DNA of 13,373 bases, taken from Irpex lacteus (taxonomy: Eukaryota; Basidiomycota; Agaricomycetes; Polyporales; Irpicaceae). The stretch is taken from assembly GCA_001986395.2 (NCBI GenBank), contig MQVO02000245.1:1-13373 (forward strand), written 5' to 3'. Under the pieces are notes generated by a model, which searched no databases, was not told the origin of the DNA, and worked only from the letters and a program-made list of their open reading frames with translations. Positions 1-7,632 of this stretch are shown here, one piece after another; the first letter of the stretch is position 1, and every line of letters begins with the position of its first letter. Made by a program: the position numbers and the translations under genes.

Positions 1-221
1 AAAATAGATTATTAAATATTCAAAAGATTAATGAATTAGATAATTGAAGAAGTGCAGTATATAAATTTAATAAAAATACTTAATAAATATAATGATAAAT
101 GATAAATTAAATGAATTTTTTTAAATCTAAAACAAAAAATAAAAAATATAAATAAAAGAGACAATAAATATTGCTTAAGGCATATACAATACAACAAATT
201 AATTATAATTTGTTTAATTTA
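1..221. other. AT-rich spacer upstream of rns
   Basis: Very AT-rich sequence made of short A and T runs. I see no open frame, no tRNA and no palindrome of either repeat family. It probably holds the upstream region of rns, but I recognise no promoter motif. Confidence 0.6.
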
Positions 222-1922
222 ACGAAAGAATTTAATTTTGGTTCCGATTTAACGTTATTCAGTAGTCTAAGACATGCAAATCTTTTTTCTTCGAAATTAA
301 TATTAGAAGAAAAGGTGTAAAGGTGAGTAATATAAGTTTAGATACCCTAAAGTCTTCTTAGATAGGAGATATTTCTTAAATTTTTTAATTTAAGAGAAAT
401 AATTAGCTATTTTTATTAATAAAGGAAATTTTCCGCTTTAGGATTCGATTTATTTTGATTAGGTTGTTGGTATGGGTAATGGCCTACCAAGCCTACGATC
501 GAAAGCTATGCTTGAAAGAGCCTGCCACATTGGGAATGGAATCTCCCTAGTAGAGTTATCTACCAGCAGTCAAGAATATTAGTCAATGCTCGAAAGAGTG
601 AACTAGCTAACTGAAATCACTTTAGAAGTGATAACGTAAGGGAAAATAATGATATTACCTTACTATAAGTGTTGTCCAAATCTGTGCCAGAAGACTCGGT
701 AAGGCCAGGAACGCGAACGTTAGTCATCTTAAACAGGCGTAAAGGTGAGTAGGCAACTTTAAAATTCTAATTTTTTAAAATAGCAAATAAAAAAGAGGAA
801 AAGTAGAAGATAGAATCTAGTATAGGAAAAAATAAAATCGAGAATAAAGGTTAAAATCTGCAGTAAACTCGATAGAATACTAAAGGCGAAGGCATTTTTT
901 CCAATAAAGATTGACGCTGAGGAACGAAGGATAGGGCAAGAATCAGGATTAGATACCCTGGTACTCCTTTCTGTCAACAATGAATGGTAGTCACTAAAAA
1001 ATATTAGTGTCAATGTTAACACGTTAACCATTCCGCCTTGTGAGTACGATTGCAAAATTGAAAACAAAAAAATTAGTCGGTCTCGAAGCAAACGAAGTGA
1101 AGCATGTTATTTAATGCGATAATCCGCGTAAAATCTTACCAGTTCTTGCATATGAAAATCTAAATCTATCTACCTAACCCAAAAAACTAGGAATTAGAAA
1201 TAATTCTAACTAGTTTTTTTGGGGATTTTTAGAAATAAAAACAAAGGATAGACAAGAAATTAAGATGAGTAAATACAGGTGTTGCATGGCTGTCGTCAGT
1301 CCGTGTCTTGAGAAGTTAGGTTAACTCCACTAAACGGACGAAATCCCTGATGTTAATTTTTACTTAACATACAAATGGTATCGATAGGATTCCATTTTGG
1401 GCTAAGACAAGTCGTTATGGCCCTCATGAACTGGGCTATAGACGTGCCACAAAGACTAAACAAAATGATGCAATACCCTCTCGAAATTAATTTATCTATA
1501 TTTATAGATCAGGTTAATTTGTTGCTTTTTCTTATTCTTTTTTTTATTAAGAAGAATAAAGGTATAGTAATTTGAGAATTAGGAGGAGCTAATCATCAAA
1601 TATAGTCATATATATGAATATGTCAGATTGTCACCTGTAACTCGGTGGCATGAAGAAGGAATTTCGAGTAATCGTTGAAAATTACGCAACGGTGAAGTGT
1701 TAATTCGGGATGAACTAACCGTCTGTCGCTGGGAAGGAGCTTGGGTTCAAGGAAACTGATGAGTATTTATTATTTTTCTTAGGTTTTAGTTTTAATATTT
1801 TTTAGTAAATTTATATTTAAAACACCTAGTTAATAATTTTGTCTATAAAGTGAATTAACTTGGGTAACATCTCAAAAGTCATAGCAAGGTAGCTGTACTG
1901 GAAAGTGTAGCTGGATAATAAA
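222..1922 (+). rRNA. rns: Mitochondrial small-subunit ribosomal RNA (rns), apparently complete
   Basis: This is the RNA core of the small mitoribosomal subunit. Landmarks run in the expected order: the 5' domain (ACATGCAAATC, near 272), the 530 loop (GTGCCAGAAGACTCGGTAA from 684), AGGCGTAAAGGTGAG near 736, ATTAGATACCCTGGTACTCC at 950, GCATGGCTGTCGTCAGTCCG near 1284, the decoding region ACTAACCGTCTGTC near 1713, and the 3' helix ending AGTGTAGCTGGATAATA. The fungal primer site MS1 is exact at 564-588, and MS2 has one mismatch at 1106-1127 (TTTAATGCGA instead of TTTAATTCGA). Variable regions are enlarged and AT-rich, notably 760-890, 1480-1620 and 1765-1850. A 47-bp palindrome is inserted at 1178-1224, in the variable loop between the ATCTTACC and CAGGTGTTGCATGG segments. 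The ends are estimates, good to about 20 bases. The gene looks functional and is on the strand opposite most other features. Confidence 0.95.
1178..1224 (+). repeat. SIR-1 palindrome inside rns
   Basis: A full-length copy of the ~47-bp inverted repeat. The left arm is CCCAAAAAACTAG, the middle is GAATTAGAAATAATTCTAA, and the right arm is CTAGTTTTTTTGGGG. It forms a near-perfect hairpin. It sits in an rRNA loop that tolerates length variation, so it probably stays in the mature RNA as an extended stem. Confidence 0.95.
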
Positions 1923-2411
1923 TTTATTTATACCCCCTTTGTACTTAAAGAAAAATAATTAAATAATATATCTAAATCTTAATACTTAGATAAAATAGAT
2001 TTACTACTTTACTAAATTAAATTACTACTACAGTTGAAACAGTTGGAGTACAAGCTGTTTGGTTTAGAATAATTAGTTTTATGGGGGAGGGTCTCTAAGG
2101 TACTGATAGTTAAAGCTACTACTGATGAGGAGTTCCTTAGAATATCTATAATATTTATATAGATCAGGAAAATAATAAAATTAAAGAAAGTAGAGTAAGT
2201 ACTTTTCACCTAAAAAGGAAAATTAAATAAAATAAATAAAACAATAAATAAAATGATTAAAGAGTATTCTATAATCTTAAATTGTTCTCCCATTTTATTT
2301 AGTCACAGAGTTCCGTAATAGATTAATTTAGTAAATATAAATTTATTCGGGCTGCTATATTCTTATAATAAAACTTTTCTAGGATAAAATTAAGTTAATA
2401 ATAGTATAACA
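1923..2411. other. Spacer downstream of rns with no supported gene
   Basis: AT-rich sequence. A short plus-strand frame around 2022-2095 (containing TVETVGVQAVWFRIISF) reads like protein but is bounded by stops and lacks a start. It could be a tiny gene remnant, which I cannot name. The minus-strand frame over 2012-2209 is its shadow. Confidence 0.4.
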
Positions 2412-2458
2412 CCCAAAAAACTAGGAATTAGAAATAATTCTAACTAGTTTTTTTGGGG
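2412..2458 (+). repeat. SIR-1 palindrome, full copy
   Basis: Apart from one variable A at an arm, this is the same sequence as the copy inside rns: CCCAAAAAACTAG arm, middle GAATTAGAAATAATTCTAA, arm ending TTTTTTTGGGG. It is the first of three copies within 420 bases downstream of rns. Confidence 0.95.
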
Positions 2459-2535
2459 AACTTATTAAAAATATAAAAATATAAAAAGAGTTTGTAGTAG
2501 CTGTAGTATGGAATAACCCTCCGAATATTCCTATA

Positions 2536-2581
2536 CCCAAAAACTAGGAATTAGAAATAATTCTAACTAGTTTTTTTGGGG
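2536..2581 (+). repeat. SIR-1 palindrome, full copy
   Basis: Second copy in the post-rns cluster, in the same orientation as the one at 2412. It differs from that copy only by one A fewer in the left arm run. Such low divergence suggests recent spread or homogenisation. Confidence 0.95.
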
Positions 2582-2794
2582 ATTTGGCTAAAAATAAAAG
2601 AGATAAATTATCATAGACTATAAAAACGGAGATAAGCAAGATAGTAATTGTTGCTCTTGAATACAATATAGATTCTTTAAATTAAGAAAAGATTATTAAA
2701 AGAGTGTATACTGTCTAATATTATTTTATAAAGACTTTGTAAGAGATAAAGTGTTAATTTATCTAGTTAGTTTTTATACCTAAACATGATGATT
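2582..2794. other. AT-rich spacer between SIR-1 copies
   Basis: No open frame longer than about 30 codons on either strand, and no cloverleaf that I can fold. It separates the second and third post-rns SIR-1 copies. Confidence 0.4.
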
Positions 2795-2828
2795 CCCAAA
2801 AAAAAACTAGGAATTATAAATAATTTTT
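2795..2828 (+). repeat. SIR-1 half element (left arm and part of loop only)
   Basis: CCCAAAAAAAAACTAGGAATTATAAATAATTTTT matches the left arm and middle of SIR-1, then stops exactly where the GC-rich block starts (CCGAAACTTTCG). A weak right-arm-like stretch, TTTAGTTTTTTTTTC, lies at 3149-3163 beyond that block. The element may therefore have been split by, or may carry, the GC-rich block. Confidence 0.7.
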
Positions 2829-3125
2829 CCGAAACTTTCGTCCAGGCCCTCGCGGTTATTATGAACACGGCAATTCTTGTTTAGAGCTACGAGTTACCTT
2901 GACTCGTCCGAGGTGATTTTCTTTGTCCCTCTACTTGCGTAGATTAAGGGAGTTAACTCAAACTCCACAGTTGCCATAGATTCCTTCAATTTTTTTCGAA
3001 ATTGAACTTACTGTTGTAGGACGGGAAGGTACTCGCCGACACCACACTCCGAAGAGAGGGCCGCACTGCTTTTGTAATGTTACAACGGGCTTTCACCGGA
3101 GATTCCCTGTCCAAGGTAAATAAAA
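2829..3125. other. GC-rich, hairpin-rich block; possible structured RNA
   Basis: By eye the G+C content here is far above the surroundings, and no open frame spans it. It contains several perfect small hairpins: 2890-2906 (CGAGT/ACTCG), 2985-3006 (TTCAAT/ATTGAA) and 3072-3085 (TTGTAA/TTACAA). Read on the minus strand it lies downstream of the reverse transcriptase gene. It includes GTGCGGCC (3059-3066 on the minus strand), which resembles a group II intron 5' end, but I can find no domain V. It is not an rRNA domain I recognise. It could be a piece of intron ribozyme, an rRNA fragment or a new structured RNA. Confidence 0.5.
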
Positions 3126-3180
3126 TTGTGAATTACAATTATGTCTTATTTAGTTTTTTTTTCTTAATCTTCCATGATAA

Positions 3181-3345
3181 CCGGATGCCAGAGCACTACA
3201 TCAATTAAGAGGTGGTTTAAAAAACTCACTCCCAGTTGGCTTGTACTTGCAATGCCTCTAATGTAGATAGTTCCAATAGTACTGATCTCCTTCCTGAAGG
3301 ACAAGCCCGAGTAAAGGAGGGTCTAGAGGGATCTACATGTTAAAA
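3181..3345. other. Structured stretch with a pseudoknot-like arrangement of stems
   Basis: ATGTAGAT (3261-3268) pairs perfectly with ATCTACAT (3331-3338). GGCTTGT (3238-3244) pairs with ACAAGCC (3301-3307), which lies in the loop of the first stem, giving a pseudoknot. CTACAT (3196-3201) offers the same ATGTAG a competing partner, extended by TAAGAGG with CCTCTA. The layout suggests a folded RNA between the RT stop codon and the GC-rich block, transcribed from the minus strand if co-transcribed with the RT. Its identity is unknown. A group I or group II core is possible, but I see no diagnostic core motif. Confidence 0.4.
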
Positions 3346-3469
3346 ACAAGGACTTATTTAACAAGTACCTGGGTAATCTTTACTTAAATCGGAGCAAGGC
3401 GATTTAAATAATACCTTTGTGTAAAATTAGATTATGATAACGACTAATCAATACGTCTTAAACAGATTG

Positions 3470-5725
3470 TTACATTAGACCTAAGTAAATTATATCGATG
3501 TTTATAAAATTAATTACAAAATCGACTATAATATCCAGATTATTCATGGCTAATAAAGTACTTTGTAGAATTAATATTTCTGGGATAGTTAATCCTAACA
3601 CTGGTGTTGAATTATATCCTTCTAATATTAATTGATTTGAGATATAATGAGGATCCTGAATAGAATCGTTTATATATCCTCTACTTTCCATTAAATAACT
3701 TAGAATTGAATCTGATTCTCCTGTTACTAATACTATCATTATTCAAATTATCGTTACTATTATGATGCTTAGAATTGTTAGTAGAAGTTGACCTTTCCAA
3801 CTTAATAGCCAGATTGAGATCGGAGTCATTGGTATTGGACTTGCTTGAGTATGATATCCTCTGGAATAAGGTGTCATCCAAGGTCCTTTTCTCAATGGGT
3901 TAATGTATTTTTCTCTATTAGAGTTTACAAAGTGTTTCCATACTTGAACATTTCCGTGATAGCTTAATAGGGCTGATATTGCTATACTTGTACTATTAAA
4001 GACTGTTAATTCAACTTTGTCCGGTTTCTCTGACTCATATTGAGACCAAGTTCCCTTTTTAAAGCTGTATTCAAAATCTTGTTCTATTTGGCTTATGTCA
4101 ATTGTTCCATTATATATTCTGCTGCTTACGAATCCTAAATATTTGCTGTTGAACCATTCCTGAAAATCAGGTGTTAATTCTGGTTGATGAATTGAAGTTG
4201 TTGATTGCTTCATATCATAGATTACTGCTTCTTGGATTAGAGCGTAATCCTCAAAGACAAATACTTTGGGTGTTCTTGTCGCTGTTTCTAAAATCCCATC
4301 TTGTGCCATTTGTAGATTTAACTGTTCACCTGTTAAAAGGTTTCTGGGTATAAATCTTTTTCCTAAAAATTTTAGACTTGTTAGCCATTCTCCATTTCTT
4401 TTGATCCATTGACTTTTTAATGCATTCAATTTAATACCTGAACTTGCGGGAAAACTTAGAATTTCTTCTGGATTTTCCACATCGTACAAGATACCATCAT
4501 CGGCATATTGTACTAAAGTGGGGCATTTCAATAGAGTGGCATGTAAAGCTATGCTGGATAACAACGGAGATAGAGGAGATCCTTGTGGTACTCCTCTTAG
4601 GAATTCAAAATTAGCTAAACGGGGTTCAAAGATCAATTGCAAATGATAGAATAGTTTCCCTAGAATATAAAGTAAAGGATTAGATAATTCTAATCTTTGA
4701 TTTGTGTAGTAATGGATTACATCTTCGTAGTGTTCTTGATTATTTAACCAAGTTGGAAAGCTTACTCCTGGGGGAGCATCTGACTGTTCACTTTTCGGCA
4801 GACTTCTACTCATTACATCAATCATTTTCAATAATTCTTCAGGTAATCCTATCGATTCTAATATCTGATTTAAATAGGTTAGATTTATGGTATCAAAGAA
4901 TGATTTTAAGTCAAATTCATAAATATTGTTGGATACTAGTACCTCAGAATGGATTTGTTTCCATGCTGTGTCTGTTCCTCTTCCGGGCCAGAATCCATGT
5001 TGGTTTGGACTTTGGTATGGACCAAAGTAGATTATCATTATTAGGTTTAATCCGTGTAACAATACTCTCCAGTGAGGGGCTGGTACTCCTAATGGTCTAA
5101 AACCTTTCTCTAGATTGTTTACATCTTTAAGGATGTACAATCTTTTGAAGTCAATTGGCTGTAATTTTCCATTTGTCAAATCTTTAGCTAATTGTGCGGT
5201 TTCTTTCAGGATTCTTAGTACCTTCTTAAAATGTAATGTTCTATGCCAATTTCTAAACACATGATGAAAACAAGCTACCTGAAATGTATAACTATTTAAA
5301 AGGTATTTTGCTATGATCCAGAATACTTGAGGATTTTCTCTGTGTTTTCTTAATCTATTCAACTGATGATTAATATATCTATTAATGTTTTTATTAGTGT
5401 GAATTTCGATTTCGAATTGAGGAGATTTCTCTCTTTTCAAGATTCCTTTGGCTAAGAAAATTGGATGATAATTAGATAGCCATTTGATTTTGAACTTAGA
5501 AACGTTTGGTAATGGTTTGTATGGTTGTACTTCCTCTTCAGACTGTTTATTCAAAGATATCACCTCTTTAGTACCAAGGTAACTAAAAAGAGAAGTTAGG
5601 GATTGGGTTAGAAGTCTACCCAGTAAATGGATAAACCTTACCTGATAACTTCTGAAACTTGTGAACGTTACGATCACTAAATCCCATAGGTTAGATAACA
5701 AGGTCATGATTGATTGAATTTTCAT
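3470..5725 (-). CDS. Group II intron-type reverse transcriptase, 751 aa if TGA = Trp (660 aa if TGA stops)
   Basis: An RNA-directed DNA polymerase of the mitochondrial group II intron (rtl-like) type. The RT palm motifs are complete: FRPLGVPAPHWR (209-220), NQHGFWPGRGTDTAW (241-255), YEFDLKSFFDTI with catalytic Asp272 (269-280), RGVPQGSPLSPLLSS (377-391), the catalytic box QYADDG (406-411; Asp409 and Asp410), and LKFLG (451-455). The stretch after it, including VFNSTSIAISALL (575-587), sits where a maturase or thumb (X) domain would lie. No HNH endonuclease domain is seen. Codon 661 is TGA (3743-3745). Under the mitochondrial code the frame continues through a hydrophobic segment for 90 more codons to TAA at 3470. 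I start at ATG 5725; the frame is open upstream to a stop near 5747. There is no frameshift in about 2.2 kb, unlike its neighbours. I could not find a group II domain V on either side, so it may be free-standing or in an intron that has lost its ribozyme. Confidence 0.85.
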
Positions 5726-5841
5726 TTTCTTAAGAATTTTTACAGTTTACTTACCTTTCCTTCGAGAATTTTTAAGTTTGATATTAAGACTTATTGATAC
5801 TTAAATACTTAAAGTGACTGAAGAAATTTCCCTTAAAAGGC

Positions 5842-5882
5842 ACCCGTACGGGGAATAGTTAAACCGACACAGAGCCGTTAAA
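5842..5882 (+). other. Possible large-subunit rRNA (rnl) fragment
   Basis: The plus strand reads GGCACCCGTAC, an 11-base gap, then AAACCGACACAG. The second string matches a nearly universal LSU rRNA segment, which in bacteria and mitochondria is preceded by CCGTAC a few bases earlier. The sequence beyond it does not continue as rnl in a way I can recognise, so this is at most a relic of a few dozen bases. The same bases also contain the palindrome CCCGTACGGG, so a hairpin with chance similarity remains possible. Confidence 0.3.
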
Positions 5883-6392
5883 CCTATCTGTTTTCATTGT
5901 ATATATTCTTTCAACAACTACACATCATTTAGAAATCGACTAAAGGGACCACTTTTGCAGGTTTCTTTGGAAAGCTGGAAGCTGGGTTTAGATGATAATC
6001 TAAAGGTACGATCCAAATCAGAGGCTAAGCAAAGCTTTCTCACTTTATATATATTGAAATCTCAGCTTGATTTGTCTTATTTTATTTTTACATTTAAAAT
6101 AAGGTTGTGGTTCCTCCTTAGATTAGGTTCTATAAGTAGAACTAGTAGTCAAGATACTATTCAAGGCCTAGATGATTCGGTGTTAAATACACCTAGACAA
6201 AGAAGATGGTAAATAACTCATCCTAGAGTGGTAAGTGAACCTACTCCAACTAGATGGGATATGGTCCATAATCCGGCAAATCCTATGTAGGCTTTAAATG
6301 CTCATGATAGAAGATATAGATTGTTGTTCGCAGCCAGACATGAAGCTTTGTTAGACCAGATTGTGGATAATATTATAAACCCATTTAATTAA
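5883..6392 (+). pseudogene. Broken open frame of unknown function, two in-frame stops
   Basis: One reading frame runs from just after a stop at 5880 to TAA at 6390, interrupted only by TAA at 6210 and TAG at 6288. The second half has strongly protein-like composition: GLDDSVLNTPRQRRW, then ITHPRVVSEPTPTRWDMVHN, then ALNAHDRRYRLLFAARHEAL and DQIVDNIINPFN. It is charged, with no membrane segment. I do not recognise the family. Because the frame is kept across both stops, they look like point mutations in a once-continuous gene rather than random open space. Its start is uncertain; a TTG at 5955 could serve. It is divergent from the minus-strand RT gene. Confidence 0.5.
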
Positions 6393-6515
6393 TTATTATA
6401 TTTTAGATAAATTAAAAACTTCTTGTAAATACCCCAACTCATCTTACGATAAAACTATTAAAATTAGTAGCCTGAAGTTACCCCTTGTTAGTTAATTTAA
6501 AAAAAAATTTTTTTA

Positions 6516-6589
6516 CTGAGTTGACCAGATTCGAACTGATATTATTCACTACCAAAAAATGACGTTCTGCCAAATTAAACTACAACTCA
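6516..6589 (-). tRNA. trnQ(uug): tRNA-Gln (UUG)
   Basis: A complete 74-nt cloverleaf. The acceptor is TGAGTTG/CAACTCA with G as discriminator, the D stem is GTTT/GAAC, the anticodon stem TCATT/AGTGA closes the loop TTTTGGT (anticodon TTG), and the T stem ATCAG/CTGGT closes the loop TTCGAAT. It is the last of four minus-strand tRNAs in a row. Position 37 is G; shifting the loop by one base would give the Pro anticodon TGG but breaks the stem, so Gln is preferred. Confidence 0.9.
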
Positions 6590-6666
6590 TTTACTCCTTT
6601 CCCTTTTTAAACAAATACCAACACCCCCCATTATAAAAATAAAAAGGCATAAAGAAATTAAGAATA

Positions 6667-6737
6667 TAGTCTTTATCAGAATCGAACTGATACTTGCTAC
6701 GTGAAGGGTAGCTGTACTGCCTTTATACAAAAAGACC
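6667..6737 (-). tRNA. trnE(uuc): tRNA-Glu (UUC) with C at position 33
   Basis: A 71-nt cloverleaf. The acceptor is GGTCTTT/AAAGACT (first pair G-U) with discriminator A, the D stem is GTAT/GTAC, the anticodon stem GCTAC/GTAGC closes the loop CCTTCAC (anticodon TTC), and the T stem ATCAG/CTGAT closes the loop TTCGATT. The base before the anticodon is C where nearly all tRNAs have U. It lies between tRNA-Met and tRNA-Gln on the same strand and is probably co-transcribed with them. Confidence 0.9.
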
Positions 6738-6757
6738 CGGTCTTTATTTTATTTCTA

Positions 6758-6829
6758 TTGCGGCATCAGGAATTGAACCTGCTCTAACAGCTCATGAGGC
6801 TATTGTGCCAACCTTTACACTATACCGCA
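6758..6829 (-). tRNA. trnM(cau): tRNA-Met (CAU)
   Basis: A 72-nt cloverleaf. The acceptor is TGCGGTA/TGCCGCA with discriminator A, the anticodon stem ATAGC/GCTGT closes the loop CTCATGA (anticodon CAT), and the T arm contains GGTTCAATTCC. I cannot settle from sequence alone whether this is the initiator or an elongator. The 5' TGCGG resembles fungal mitochondrial initiator forms I remember. Confidence 0.9.
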
Positions 6830-6870
6830 TGTATGGACACTATCTTATTATTAAGATTTTATTTTTGTTT

Positions 6871-6953
6871 TACGAACAAAGAGACTTGAACTCTTAAGGG
6901 ATATTCCCACTTCTACTTAAGAGAAGATTGTTTACCAATTTCAACATGTTCGT
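6871..6953 (-). tRNA. trnL(uaa): tRNA-Leu (UAA), class II
   Basis: An 83-nt tRNA with a long variable arm. The acceptor is ACGAACA/TGTTCGT with discriminator A, the anticodon stem CTTCT/AGAAG closes the loop CTTAAGT (anticodon TAA), the variable stem is GGGA/TCCC, and the T stem AAGAG/CTCTT closes TTCAAGT. It is first in transcription order of the four-tRNA cluster. A SIR-2 hairpin starts two bases upstream of its 5' end. Confidence 0.93.
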
Positions 6954-6955
6954 TT

Positions 6956-6980
6956 CCTTTTTTTTAATTAAAAAAAAAGG
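6956..6980. repeat. SIR-2 palindrome (CC-T8-AATT-A9-GG)
   Basis: A simple T-run/A-run hairpin closed by CC and GG, immediately upstream of tRNA-Leu on its strand. It belongs to a family also found at 7745, 8429, 9759, 11199 and 12976. It could be left by the same process that inserts the other palindromes, or act in tRNA transcript processing. Confidence 0.8.
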
Positions 6981-7115
6981 GAGGGAAGGGCAAAATCTAA
7001 TAATCTAATTATAATATTTTATTTTATTTAATTATAAGACTCTTTTTAATTCTATTCTTTTATTAATACCCGGCTTTATTCTTAAATCCACAATCATCTT
7101 GTTTATTTTGGAGGA

Positions 7116-7487
7116 TTAGCGTAAAGTAGAGTAAAGAAAGATAAGAACAGTTAAAATGTGACACCCAAAGAACAATTCATCTGTTTCTTCAATAGCACCT
7201 TCTATCTTTTTAGGACAGTTATTCAATTTATTACCCCAAAAAACTAGTTAGAATTAATTCATCCGGTAAAGCGACCCTAGTTTTTTGGGTTGAGTCGCTG
7301 AACAGCTATAGGTGTAGGTATATTATGAAATACATTGTTTCAACTAACTAGTACCCAACCAACACCTAGTGCAATAAATACTGTAACAGCTAGTGAAGTA
7401 GGAGATTTACTATTAGCTGATCCTATTTGTAAGCCTTTACTCCCCTTTACGAAGTGCTAAATCAATTGATTTTAGATTCTGAGCTCC
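7116..7487 (-). pseudogene. Remnant of an unassigned membrane-protein gene, interrupted by a SIR-1 palindrome
   Basis: Minus-strand fragments in order: QNLKSIDLALRKG, a frameshift, GLQIGSANSKSPTSLAVTVF and IALGVGWVLVS, then TGA read as Trp and NNVFHNIPTPIAVQRLN (to 7290), then the palindrome at 7234-7289, then NKLNNCPKKIEGAIEETDEL and FFGCHILTVLIFLYSTLR ending in TAA at 7116. There are at least two hydrophobic stretches, so it was probably a membrane protein or part of one. I cannot assign it to a standard mitochondrial gene. Its upstream end is cut exactly at another SIR-1 copy (7488). Confidence 0.5.
7234..7289 (-). repeat. SIR-1 palindrome with exchanged loop
   Basis: Left part CCCCAAAAAACTAGTTAG then AATTAATTC and right part CCTAGTTTTTTGGG match SIR-1 in the reverse orientation. 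The second half of the middle is replaced by ATCCGGTAAAGCGAC. AGCGAC in the new loop is complementary to GTCGCT just outside the right arm (7294-7299), so two alternative overlapping hairpins can form. This resembles the nested arrangement of double-hairpin elements. Confidence 0.85.
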
Positions 7488-7535
7488 CCCCAAAAAAACT
7501 AGTTAGAATTAATTCTAATTCCTAGTTTTTTGGGG
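7488..7535 (-). repeat. SIR-1 palindrome, full copy, reverse orientation
   Basis: CCCCAAAAAAACTAG, middle TTAGAATTAATTCTAATTC, CTAGTTTTTTGGGG. This is the reverse complement orientation of the copy in rns, with a slightly different centre that makes the hairpin nearly perfect. It separates the unassigned membrane-protein remnant (minus) from the LAGLIDADG remnant (plus). Confidence 0.95.
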
Positions 7536-7558
7536 ATGTATAGAAATTTTTAATAATA

Positions 7559-7632
7559 AACAACATCTTACAGATAAAGGGTTAAATGAAATAGTTTATT
7601 TAAAATCTATACTTAATTTATATAAGAGCAGC
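7559..7632 (+). pseudogene. LAGLIDADG homing endonuclease, C-terminal remnant
   Basis: The frame reads HLTDKGLNEIVYLKSILNLY, which matches the near-C-terminal signature of fungal mitochondrial LAGLIDADG endonucleases (of the form HLT..GL..I..IK...NLG). The catalytic LAGLIDADG helices are absent, having been lost upstream where a SIR-1 copy ends at 7535. Such proteins cut intron insertion sites to spread their host group I intron. Nothing of a surrounding intron is recognisable. The frame breaks near 7630, and a different protein-like frame takes over. Confidence 0.6.

Noticed and set aside
759..1091. 110-codon minus-strand frame and the 66-codon plus frame at 1375-1575
   Set aside because: Both lie inside rns and have no protein signature; they are chance frames in rRNA.
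1106..1127. rns as a pseudogene because universal bacterial motifs differ (530 loop, TTTAATGCGA, ACTAACC in the decoding region)
   Set aside because: Most of these variants are normal for fungal mitochondrial rns. Only the TTTAATGCGA base looks odd, and the whole gene is collinear.
2012..2209. 65-codon minus-strand frame
   Set aside because: AT-rich chance frame with no motif; the plus-strand frame over part of it is more protein-like, though also unassigned.
3059..3066. GTGCGGCC on the minus strand as a group II intron 5' end, and similar GTGCG strings at 8250 (plus) and near 8333 (minus)
   Set aside because: The string is short, no domain V/VI or exon pairing was found, and the one at 8250 lies inside a protein-like frame.
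4171..5100. Plus-strand frames at 4171-4353 and 4702-5100
   Set aside because: Antisense shadows of the reverse transcriptase gene with no motif of their own.
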